A stretch of DNA of 22,137 bases, from positions 1 to 22,137 of the forward strand of contig DATKCJ010000219.1 in NCBI GenBank assembly GCA_035513275.1, read 5' to 3'. This DNA comes from DATKCJ01 sp035513275 (lineage in GTDB: Bacteria; Verrucomicrobiota; Verrucomicrobiia; Opitutales; Opitutaceae). The translations under genes were made by a program, and so were the position numbers. The notes beneath the pieces were generated by a model. That model saw only the letters and a program-made list of their open reading frames with translations. It was not told the DNA's origin and searched no databases. How positions within the stretch are numbered: the first letter of the stretch is position 1; every line of letters begins with the position of its first letter. This document shows, piece by piece, positions 15,841 to 22,137 of this stretch.

Positions 15841-17124
15841 TCAATTTTTCGCCGGCATCTCGCGCCACGCGGCGCGTTCGGCTGTGGGGAGTCCCCATGG
15901 GTTCGCGCTCGACTGCATCCGCCGGAGCGCGGTTGCGGCGGTGCCCGCGAGCGCCCCTTCGGCGACGAGGTGACGCCGCATATCGAGGATGAGCGTGAGC
16001 TGATCGATTCGCACAGGGCAGACTTTGACGCATGCGCTGCACGCCGTGCAGCTCCAAAGCGTCTCCGCGCCGATTGTCTCGCCGTGAAGCGCTGGCACGA
16101 CGACGCCCGCGCTCGCCGCGGTCCGCTCCATCAGGCCTTTCAAGTCCAGCACGATCGCCTTAGGCGAAAGCGGCTTCCCAGTCGCGAATGCCGGGCACGC
16201 CTCCTCGCAGCGACCACACTCCATGCACGCATCGAGACTGAGGAGCTGCGCAGTCGAGAAGTGCCGGATGTCGCTGGCACCGATCCGCTCGGTTAACTCG
16301 ACCTGCTCCATCGTCACGGGCTGCAGGATGCCAAGCGACGGCTTTGCGAGAAACAGGTTCATCGGCCCGGCGATGAAGTGGAACAGCTTCGTAAACGGAA
16401 TCGATGCGATGAACACGAAGACGAGGATCGCGTGCACCCACCACCAGAGCAGGTGGGCCGAGCGAGAATCCGCCTCGCTCCAGCCGTCGAAGAACCCGGA
16501 AACCCACAAGCCAACCGGCGAGCAGTTTGCCGCGATGCCGACCGGCTGCTGCCACGCGATCCGCAGTCCCTCGACTAGGTATCCCGTAACGCCGAGCAGC
16601 AGAAACGACACGAGCACATACCAATCGGTTGCGCGGTGGCCGACGCTCCGCGGCCGCACGAGCCGTCGTGCGAAGAAAAGTATCGTGCCTGCAATGAAGA
16701 ACAGTCCGAGGATGTCGAGCGCGAGTTCGTAGGCCACGTAGTAGGTGCCTTGGTGAAACTTCAGCGCAGGCGAGATCGCCGAAAGGATGTTGTCGATCTC
16801 GAGCAACGTGGTGCCGAGCAGCAGCACCATGAATCCGGCAAACATCATGCCATGCGCCCAGCTCGCGAGCCCGCGGCCGCGCACGCGCTGCTGGCCGAGC
16901 CCGTCGACGAGCACACGCCGCGCGCCGGGCCGGACCTTCTCCCAAACCTGCACGATTCCGCCGCGCAACAGCTCGCGGAAATTGACCGGTGTGCCCATCC
17001 GCCACAATCGCCAGCGCCGCCACACGCCCCACGCGAACACGGCGGTCGCCGCGATCGCCAGCGCGTAGAACGCCATCTGCGACGAGAACGGAATGTTGCC
17101 GAAGGTTTCCCGCGTGGGGGTCAC
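15841..17124 (-). CDS. Cytochrome b / 2x[4Fe-4S] membrane protein, N-terminal half of an ETF:quinone oxidoreductase-like complex
   Basis: A 427-residue membrane protein with a GTG start; GTGA overlaps the etfA stop by 4 nt. The NarI-like domain has about six hydrophobic segments between residues 16 and 255 (16-36, 88-108, 128-150, 167-185, 224-242 and 246-260 roughly). Candidate haem b ligands include H91, H224, H231 and H249. The cytoplasmic part has two classical [4Fe-4S] motifs: C300-MEC303-GRC306-EEAC310-P and C359-TAC362-SAC365-VKVC369-P. This matches the N-terminal two-thirds of DUF224 proteins that pass electrons from EtfAB to menaquinone (EMO in Geobacter/Syntrophus-type anaerobes, EtfD in mycobacteria). 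The CCG part is a separate polypeptide 2 nt downstream. Its position between etfA and gcdH strongly supports this role. Confidence 0.87.
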   Translation of the reverse strand: MTPTRETFGNIPFSSQMAFYALAIAATAVFAWGVWRRWRLWRMGTPVNFRELLRGGIVQVWEKVRPGARRVLVDGLGQQRVRGRGLASWAHGMMFAGFMVLLLGTTLLEIDNILSAISPALKFHQGTYYVAYELALDILGLFFIAGTILFFARRLVRPRSVGHRATDWYVLVSFLLLGVTGYLVEGLRIAWQQPVGIAANCSPVGLWVSGFFDGWSEADSRSAHLLWWWVHAILVFVFIASIPFTKLFHFIAGPMNLFLAKPSLGILQPVTMEQVELTERIGASDIRHFSTAQLLSLDACMECGRCEEACPAFATGKPLSPKAIVLDLKGLMERTAASAGVVVPALHGETIGAETLWSCTACSACVKVCPVRIDQLTLILDMRRHLVAEGALAGTAATALRRMQSSANPWGLPTAERAAWREMPAKN

Positions 17125-18089
17125 GACTTGAGCTTTTCGATCAGCTTGGGAACGGCTTCGTAGACATCGGCGACAAGTCCGTAGTCGGCGACTTCGAAGA
17201 TCGGGGCCTCGGCGTCCTTGTTCACGGCGACGATCACCTTGGTGTCCTTCATTCCCGCCATGTGCTGGATCGCCCCTGAGATGCCGAGCGCGATGTAGAG
17301 ATCTGGCGCAACGATCTTCCCTGTCTGGCCGACCTGGAGTGAATTTGGAGTGATACCGGCGTCGACCAGCGCGCGCGACGATCCGACGGCTGCACCGAGT
17401 GCATCCGCGAGTCCGCCAACGAGCCGCTCGAAGTCGCCGGAGTTCTTCAACGCGCGCCCGCCGGACACGACGATCCGCGCCTCGGTCGCGTCAGGCCTGC
17501 CCGCCGCCTTTGCCTCGCGATCGACGAACTCGAGGAACGCAGGAACTGCCGCTTCGTCGACAGTCACGCTTTCGAGCGGACACTCAGCGCTCGCCGCCGG
17601 CGCCGCAAACGCCGCCGCGCGCACTGTCGCCACGCGCACAGGTCCGTCGAGCCGCACGGTCGCGATCACGTTGCCCGCAAACATCACGCGGCGAAACTCC
17701 GGCTCGCCGTTCTCGATGCGCACGCCCACGACTTCGCTCACCATCGCGGCATCGAGCAGCGCCGCGGCGCGGGGGAGCACGTCCTTGGAAAATGTCGACG
17801 ACGCCCCGACGACCATCGTGGCGCCGCGGGCGTGCGCGACATCGGCGATCACATGCGCGTAACGATCGGCGAGTGGGTGCTCGAGCGCAGGCGCGTCTGC
17901 GACGAGAACCGCCGCCGCGCCACAGGTTCGCAGCGCAGTTGCGACCGCATCGACTGCGTGGCCGACGACGAGAACTTCGAATGAGCCGCCCGATGCGGCG
18001 GCAAGTTGCTGCGCGAAACCTGCAGCTGAGAGCGAGGCTGCCTTGAGCTGCCCTGAGTCGTGCTCGGCAATGACGAGAATCTTGCTCAT
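17121..18089 (-). CDS. etfA: Electron transfer flavoprotein alpha subunit
   Basis: A 322-residue protein of normal EtfA length. The C-terminal FAD domain is clear: VSGGRALKN (208-216), SSRALVDAG (237-245), QVGQTGK (252-258), ALGISGAIQHMAGMKD (267-282) and VNKDAEAPIFEVADYGLVAD (289-308). With EtfB it carries electrons from acyl-CoA dehydrogenases to a membrane quinone reductase. The start is 2 nt after the etfB stop, and its stop overlaps the GTG of the cytochrome/FeS gene, so the operon is translationally coupled. The best physical evidence for its partners is the adjacent gcdH and EMO-like genes. Confidence 0.97.
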   Translation of the reverse strand: MSKILVIAEHDSGQLKAASLSAAGFAQQLAAASGGSFEVLVVGHAVDAVATALRTCGAAAVLVADAPALEHPLADRYAHVIADVAHARGATMVVGASSTFSKDVLPRAAALLDAAMVSEVVGVRIENGEPEFRRVMFAGNVIATVRLDGPVRVATVRAAAFAAPAASAECPLESVTVDEAAVPAFLEFVDREAKAAGRPDATEARIVVSGGRALKNSGDFERLVGGLADALGAAVGSSRALVDAGITPNSLQVGQTGKIVAPDLYIALGISGAIQHMAGMKDTKVIVAVNKDAEAPIFEVADYGLVADVYEAVPKLIEKLKS

Positions 18090-18091
18090 GG

Positions 18092-18841
18092 CTAGAGGAC
18101 TTTTGCTTCGCGAAGTTTCTCGACGAGTTCGTCGATCGTGGCCACGCGCACGCCGGCCTTGCGGCGCGGAGGCGCTTCGTAGCGCAGGTAGTGTGTGCGG
18201 CTCGCGACGGCGACGTCGAGGTCGGCGGGTGTGATCTCCTCGAGCGGCTTCTTCTTCGCCTTCATGATGCCGGGCAGAGAGACGTAGCGCGGCTCGTTGA
18301 GCCGCAGGTCGGCGGTGATGACAGCGGGAAGCTTCACGCGCACGCGTTCGATCCCCGCGTCCGTCTCCCGGCAGCAGAGCGCGCTCGACCCATCGTCGGC
18401 GAGCTCGAGTTTTGAAACGAAGGTCGCCTGGCCGACACCGAGGAGCGCGGCGAGCATCTGGCCGGCTTGGTTCGAGTCGTCGTCGATCGCCTGTTTACCC
18501 ATCAGAACGAACGCGGGTGCCTCGCGTTTCCAGAGTGCGGCGAGGATTCGCGCGACCGCGATCGAGTCGAGGGTGTCGGCGGTGTTCACGAGGATCGCAC
18601 GGTCGGCGCCCATCGCGAGGCCGTTGCGAAGCTGCTCTGCACACTCCCCGCCCCCGATCGTGGCAACGACGACTTCGCCGCCGCGGGCTTCGCGAATGCG
18701 GAGCGCCTCCTCAAGCGCGATCGCGTCGAACGGATTCACGGCGAACTTGATGCCGTCGTCATCGATGCCCGAGCCGTCCGCGCGCACGCGGATGCGCGTG
18801 TCGGCATCGGGGACCCGTTTGATGGGAACAAGGATCTTCAT
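18092..18841 (-). CDS. etfB: Electron transfer flavoprotein beta subunit
   Basis: The protein has 249 residues from MKILVPIKRVPD, the standard EtfB start. An upstream in-frame start 111 nt away adds a Pro-rich tail unlike the family and is rejected. Typical elements are VNPFDAIALEEALRIRE, MGKQAIDDDSNQAGQMLAALLG and ADLRLNEPRYVSLPGIMKAKKKPLEE. The last is the loop known in canonical, non-bifurcating ETFs that docks dehydrogenases. It binds AMP and forms a heterodimer with EtfA. It is the first gene of the five-gene operon, so the promoter should lie in 18842-19042. No obvious Shine-Dalgarno precedes the ATG. Confidence 0.95.
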   Translation of the reverse strand: MKILVPIKRVPDADTRIRVRADGSGIDDDGIKFAVNPFDAIALEEALRIREARGGEVVVATIGGGECAEQLRNGLAMGADRAILVNTADTLDSIAVARILAALWKREAPAFVLMGKQAIDDDSNQAGQMLAALLGVGQATFVSKLELADDGSSALCCRETDAGIERVRVKLPAVITADLRLNEPRYVSLPGIMKAKKKPLEEITPADLDVAVASRTHYLRYEAPPRRKAGVRVATIDELVEKLREAKVL

Positions 18842-19042
18842 TCGAAAGCCGGAGTGAAATGGTTGAGATGCCGCAGGCGCTGCCGGGGTCGGGTGCCGGG
18901 GTATCGGAAGCGTCAGGTGACGCGGGAAATTGTTGGGAGCGCCGATGGCCAATGCAACCGATAACCCGGCGTGGAAGGCGGCAGGCGCGCAAGCAACAGA
19001 TAATCTTCGACCTCCGCGACGCGCCCGCCAACGCTCGGGCGG

Positions 19043-20284
19043 ATGGCGGAACGACGGATCCTAGTTGTCGGCGGTGGCGCAGCCGGTTTTTTCGGCGCGC
19101 TGGCCTGCAAGGCGGCTGATCCGTCGCTTCGCGTGACGATCCTCGAGGCGACTGCGCATCCGCTCGCGAAGGTGCGGGTCTCGGGCGGCGGACGCTGCAA
19201 TGTGACGAACGCCTGCTTCGAGCCCATGCTGCTGGCCGCGAACTACCCGCGCGGCGGCCGCGAGATGCTCGGGCCGCTTACGCGCTTCGGTCCGCGAGAA
19301 ACAGTCGAGTGGTTTGAGTCGCGGGGCGTGCCGCTGAAGGCCGAGGCGGACGGCCGGATGTTTCCGATAACCGACGACTCGGCAACGGTCATCGACTGCC
19401 TCATGCGCGCGTGCCGCGAAACGGGCGTGGAACTTGTCACGCGTTGCGGCGTGCGGGAAATAGCGCGCACGGTGACCGGGTTCGCAGCAGCGCTCACCAC
19501 TGGAGAAAAGATCCCCGCAGAGCGCGTGCTGCTCGCAACCGGCGGCAACCGAGGTTCGGCAGGGCTGACTATCGCCGCGGCGATGGGGCATCCGATCGAG
19601 CCACCGGTGCCGTCGCTCTTCACTTTTCATTGTGACGATCCGCTGCTGCGCGGACTCGAGGGGCTCTCGGTCGCCTCCGTGGCTGTGCGCGTGCCGGGAA
19701 CGAAGCTCTCGAGCGACGGCCCCATCCTGATCACACACTGGGGATTGAGCGGGCCAGCGATCCTGAAGCTCTCAGCGTGGGGTGCCCGCGAGTTGCACGC
19801 TTCGGACTACAAATTCTCGATTCGCGTGAACTGGGCGGCGCCTGCGACGGTCGATGAAGTGGAGCGCACGCTCGCGAACTACCGCCGCGAACACCAAAAG
19901 CGGCATGCGGCCACTGCGAATCCCTGCGGCCTTCCGGCACGACTTTGGGACCGGCTCGTCGCGGCGGCAGGTGTGGCGTCGACTGCGACTTGGACGACCG
20001 TTTCGAATGCATCGTTGCGGCGTCTCGGCGAGCGGGTGGGTGCGAGCGAGTTCGCCATCGCCGGAAAAAGCCTGAACAAGGAGGAGTTTGTGACGTGCGG
20101 CGGCGTGAGGCTGCGCGAGGTGGATATCAGGACGATGGAGAGCAGGCTCGTGCCGGGGCTACACTTTGCGGGCGAGGTGCTCGACATCGACGGGGTGACG
20201 GGCGGTTTCAATTTTCAGGCGGCATGGACAACAGGCTGGCACGCCGGCCGCGCGATGGGCGGCGCGGCGGGTGCGGAGGTGTGA
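19043..20284 (+). CDS. NAD(P)/FAD-dependent flavoprotein, YhiN/HI0933/BaiN-like family
   Basis: A 413-residue protein of full family length. The N-terminal dinucleotide fold is RILVVGGGAAGFFGAL (5-20). KVRVSGGGRCNVTNACF is the family hallmark. A second FAD-contacting motif, LLATGGN, is central. The C-terminal block GLHFAGEVLDIDGVTGGFNFQAAWTTGWHAGR closes the FAD site. The biochemical role of most members is unknown; one clade is proposed to act on bile-acid enones, which is no reason to assign that here. The gene diverges from etfB across a 201-nt gap that must hold both promoters, and it is followed by a terminator-like hairpin. Confidence 0.9.
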   Translation: MAERRILVVGGGAAGFFGALACKAADPSLRVTILEATAHPLAKVRVSGGGRCNVTNACFEPMLLAANYPRGGREMLGPLTRFGPRETVEWFESRGVPLKAEADGRMFPITDDSATVIDCLMRACRETGVELVTRCGVREIARTVTGFAAALTTGEKIPAERVLLATGGNRGSAGLTIAAAMGHPIEPPVPSLFTFHCDDPLLRGLEGLSVASVAVRVPGTKLSSDGPILITHWGLSGPAILKLSAWGARELHASDYKFSIRVNWAAPATVDEVERTLANYRREHQKRHAATANPCGLPARLWDRLVAAAGVASTATWTTVSNASLRRLGERVGASEFAIAGKSLNKEEFVTCGGVRLREVDIRTMESRLVPGLHFAGEVLDIDGVTGGFNFQAAWTTGWHAGRAMGGAAGAEV

Positions 20285-20311
20285 GCCGGATTCCGATCCG
20301 GCCCGGGTTTT
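20285..20311 (+). terminator. Rho-independent-type terminator after the flavoprotein gene
   Basis: GCCGGAT-TCCG-ATCCGGC (20285-20302) is a perfect 7-bp stem that begins right after the stop codon. CCGG then TTTT follow at 20308-20311. The U-tract is short and offset by a few bases, so efficiency may be modest. Confidence 0.6.
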
Positions 20312-20430
20312 GGCGGAGGCAAGGCGGAGCCGCGCCACGCCCGCGGTCGATCCAAGGCACCAGTCGCGCAGGCAGCGGCGGCGCGTGACTTTCACAATCG
20401 CGGACTCGGCAAATCGGTTCCGATGCTCTA

Positions 20431-20437
20431 GAAGAGG
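20431..20437 (+). promoter_or_regulatory. Strong ribosome binding site of the phosphofructokinase gene
   Basis: GAAGAGG lies 6 nt before the ATG at 20444, one of the clearest Shine-Dalgarno sequences in the window. It confirms that start. Confidence 0.6.
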
Positions 20438-20443
20438 TTCACC

Positions 20444-21589
20444 ATGCCTGCGCAAAAAAGGGGAACGATTGGGATTCTGACTGCGGGTGGCGACTGCCCC
20501 GGCCTGAATGCGGTCATCCGCGGAGTCGCGAAGGCGGCGATGCACCACGGCATGCGCGTTGTCGGAGTGCAGGACGGTTTTCGCGGCCTGGTTGAAAACC
20601 GGATTGTGCCGATCGACGACAACATGGTGAGCGGGATCCTCACGCAGGGAGGCACGTTTCTCGGGAGCAGTCGCGACAAGCCGCACAAGATGCGCGTCGA
20701 TGGCGAGATTCGCGACATGACGGAGTTCGCGGTTCGCACCTACCGGACAAACAAACTCGATTGTCTCGTGTGTCTCGGCGGCAACGGCACGCAGAAGAAC
20801 GCCAATCGCCTGCACCAAAAGGGCGGCATCAACGTGCTCACGCTTCCGAAGACCATCGACAACGACATCGCTGAGACCGACATCACGTTTGGCTTCGACT
20901 CTGCCATGTCGATCGCGACTGAAGCGATCGACCGGCTGCACACAACCGCGACAAGCCACCACCGGATCATCGTCTGCGAGGTGATGGGACACGACGCCGG
21001 CTGGCTGTGCCTCGGCGCTGGCATCGCGGGCGGCGCGGACGTGATCCTGATTCCCGAGATTCCCTACAGCGTGGAAGCGATCGTAAAGAGCATCACCGCG
21101 CGGCGCCAGGCCGGGAAGCGTTTCTCGATCATCGCAGTCGCGGAGGGAATCACGCCGCACGAGATGGGCGAATCGCAGCCGAAGACAGACCCCGCGAAGA
21201 AAGGCAAGCGGCGGCGAGAATCCGAGCCGCCCGCACAAGTGCGCGGAGATGTTCCCGGTGTCGAGACCCTGATCTACGAGCCCGTGGCCAGCCGCCTCGC
21301 TCGAGAGATACAGCGCGCGACGAGCATCGAGGCGCGCGTCACTTCGCTGGGCCACGTGCAACGCGGAGGCACGCCGACCGCATTCGACCGCCTCCTCTGC
21401 ACGAGGCTCGGCACGAAAGCGGTCGATCTACTCGAACAAGGCCGGTTCAACGTGATGGTCGCTGTCCGTGGCAACGAGTGCGTCCCCGTCCCACTCGCGA
21501 AAGTCGCTGGCGTGAAGCGCACCGTACCGATCAACCACCCGTGGATCCGAACCGCGCGGCTGGTGGGCACGTGCCTGGGTGATGTTTGA
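20444..21589 (+). CDS. pfk: 6-phosphofructokinase, mixed ATP/PPi signature
   Basis: A 381-residue PfkA-superfamily enzyme that phosphorylates fructose 6-phosphate to the 1,6-bisphosphate in glycolysis. Motifs are GGDCPGLNAVIRG (15-27), GGNGTQKNA (112-120), PKTIDND (135-141, catalytic D139), MGHDAGW (181-187) and LGHVQRGG (302-309). Two positions decide the phosphoryl donor. G115, equivalent to E. coli Gly104, suggests ATP, whereas K136, equivalent to E. coli Gly124, is the PPi-enzyme residue. The GGNG plus PKTIDND combination matches the mixed group (the TIGR02483-type family), so the donor cannot be fixed by eye. A basic, charged insertion (about residues 243-268, rich in Lys/Arg/Glu) interrupts the C-terminal lobe. 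The gene is apparently monocistronic, with no tight neighbours. Confidence 0.93.
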   Translation: MPAQKRGTIGILTAGGDCPGLNAVIRGVAKAAMHHGMRVVGVQDGFRGLVENRIVPIDDNMVSGILTQGGTFLGSSRDKPHKMRVDGEIRDMTEFAVRTYRTNKLDCLVCLGGNGTQKNANRLHQKGGINVLTLPKTIDNDIAETDITFGFDSAMSIATEAIDRLHTTATSHHRIIVCEVMGHDAGWLCLGAGIAGGADVILIPEIPYSVEAIVKSITARRQAGKRFSIIAVAEGITPHEMGESQPKTDPAKKGKRRRESEPPAQVRGDVPGVETLIYEPVASRLAREIQRATSIEARVTSLGHVQRGGTPTAFDRLLCTRLGTKAVDLLEQGRFNVMVAVRGNECVPVPLAKVAGVKRTVPINHPWIRTARLVGTCLGDV

Positions 21590-21701
21590 GCACACGCGCG
21601 AGGAGGCTCGGAGCCATTTCAGAACCTCCGGGCATACTTGGCTGAAGCCAATTCCGAACAATCCTGCCGTAAGCGTCCGACCGGGGGCCTCTTGACTTCG
21701 T

Positions 21702-21779
21702 AGTGGTGGCTACTCCGAAGCGGGGCGATTCGTAATGGTGACTACTGCCTACGAGCCGGTTGTCGTAGTAGCCACCATT
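21702..21779. repeat. Three phased 13-mer repeats near the IS66 end
   Basis: Three copies of A(A/G)TGGTG(A/G)CTACT are present: 21702-21714 (plus), 21734-21746 (plus) and 21767-21779 (inverted). Start-to-start distances are 32 and 33 bp, about three DNA turns, so all would face the same side. They may be subterminal transposase binding sites or fold into a hairpin. The third copy lies inside the transposase fragment's reading frame. Confidence 0.6.
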
Positions 21780-22003
21780 GCCTCTGGCTTCTTCGGTGTC
21801 TCTGGTGCTGTCCATCGCGCAGGCGTGAGCGTGCCGAGGTCGTCCTGATTGGTCAGGGCAGGCAGGCGCGAGAGCACGTCGCGTAGGTATGCGAGCGGGT
21901 CTTTGCCGTGACGCTGACACGAGACAATCATCGAGTAGAGGATCGCGGAGCGCTGGCCGGCGTCGGGGTGGCCGATGAACAGCCAGTTTTTCTTGCCGAT
22001 GGC
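21749..22003 (-). pseudogene. IS66 transposase, C-terminal fragment
   Basis: The minus-strand frame reads AIGKKNWLFIGHPDAGQRSA, then ILYSMIVSCQRHGKDPLAYLRDVLSRLPALTNQDDL and ARWTAP, which is the conserved C-terminus of IS66 TnpC transposases. The frame stays open to an ATG at 22042, but similarity stops near 22003, where the DDE-domain part should continue and does not. It ends with MVATTTTGS, encoded in the repeat cluster. It cannot encode an active transposase. Confidence 0.8.
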
Positions 22004-22007
22004 CGAG

Positions 22008-22137
22008 CGGCCCAAGGCCGTGGATCTGGTCCTGCGGCTCATCGGCCGGCTCTACACGTTCGAGCGCCAGTGGGACGAGGCGAACGTCGGCGACACGCGT
22101 GCCACGCTGCGCCAGGAGCACTACGCCAGCCCACTTC
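22008..22137 (+). pseudogene. IS66 transposase, internal fragment in inverted orientation
   Basis: The plus-strand frame reads RPKAVDLVLRLIGRLYTFER, then QWDEANVGDTRATLRQEHYASPL, and runs off the window. This resembles the segment of IS66 transposases in which a short helix (LIGxLYxxE) precedes LRQE. It should lie upstream of the C-terminal part on the same strand, but here it points the opposite way. The homology call rests on about 43 residues. Confidence 0.6.

Larger units (their letters stand above)
21669..22137. mobile_element. End of a rearranged IS66-family element (continues beyond window)
   Basis: GTAAGCGTCCGACCGGGGG at 21669 resembles the GTAAGC-starting terminal repeats of IS66-family elements. 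Inside it are a subterminal repeat cluster and two IS66 transposase fragments in opposite orientations. The other end, and any 8-bp target duplication, lie outside the window. The 79 nt between the phosphofructokinase stop and this point hold no gene I can support. Confidence 0.65.

Noticed and set aside
15047..16057. A 336-residue version of the CCG protein starting at 16057.
   Set aside because: The extra 73 residues are an out-of-frame reading of the cytochrome/FeS gene and show no iron-sulfur motif. The ATG at 15838 directly follows the upstream stop.
18842..18952. N-terminal extension of EtfB (37 residues, Pro-rich).
   Set aside because: EtfB proteins start at MKILVPIKRVPD. The extension has no family match that I recognise and sits in the promoter gap.
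21531..22121. A 196-residue minus-strand ORF across the IS66 end.
   Set aside because: It is Arg/Pro/His-rich shadow reading that overlaps the phosphofructokinase 3' end; the IS66 frame fits known protein sequence instead.

Overview
This high-GC window looks like chromosomal DNA of a Verrucomicrobiota member, most likely Opitutaceae. The basis is protein style rather than a marker gene: a membrane Ser/Thr kinase with a WD40-like C-terminal half, a sigma factor of the FPTTHWSLI type, a Reg_prop/Y_Y_Y hybrid histidine kinase, and a RAYT with the long C-terminal extension seen in that phylum. No rRNA, tRNA or CRISPR array was seen.

Layout. (1) 1-3666, plus strand: the 3' part of a kinase-WD40 gene, coupled by an ATGA overlap to an ECF-type sigma factor gene. 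(2) 3856-5115, plus strand: an exported vanadium-haloperoxidase/PAP2-like protein. A strong hairpin shared with the convergent cupin gene follows it. (3) 5202-11611, a signalling block: a small cupin and a membrane histidine kinase (minus), a divergent NarL/LuxR response regulator (plus), and a very large hybrid sensor kinase (minus) whose 3' end overlaps the regulator's 3' end by 80 bp. The gap between the kinase and the regulator holds two strong dyads. (4) 11691-12804, plus strand: a 64-codon ORF followed after 19 nt by a compact stand-alone YcaO-family protein, a possible minimal RiPP-like locus. (5) 12833-13741, minus strand: a RAYT whose HUH motif appears broken. (6) 13825-18841, minus strand: a tightly packed operon etfB-etfA-cytochrome b/FeS-CCG protein-glutaryl-CoA dehydrogenase. 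(7) 19043-20284, plus strand: a YhiN/HI0933-type flavoprotein with a terminator-like hairpin. (8) 20444-21589, plus strand: a phosphofructokinase of the mixed ATP/PPi signature. (9) 21669 to the window end: the end of a rearranged IS66-family element.

How the genes may work together. In the etf operon, glutaryl-CoA dehydrogenase would pass electrons to EtfAB, and the two membrane/FeS proteins would pass them on to quinone. These two proteins resemble the ETF:menaquinone oxidoreductase (EMO/EtfD, DUF224) but are split into two polypeptides of 427 and 263 residues. In the signalling block, the single DNA-binding regulator sits between an orthodox kinase and a hybrid kinase that has its own receiver and a putative Hpt domain. 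It is therefore the natural output for one or both.

The best candidates for something undescribed are the small ORF plus YcaO pair, the overlapping two-kinase/one-regulator module with its palindromic operator candidate, and the RAYT that has lost a metal-binding histidine. None of these can be called new from sequence inspection alone.
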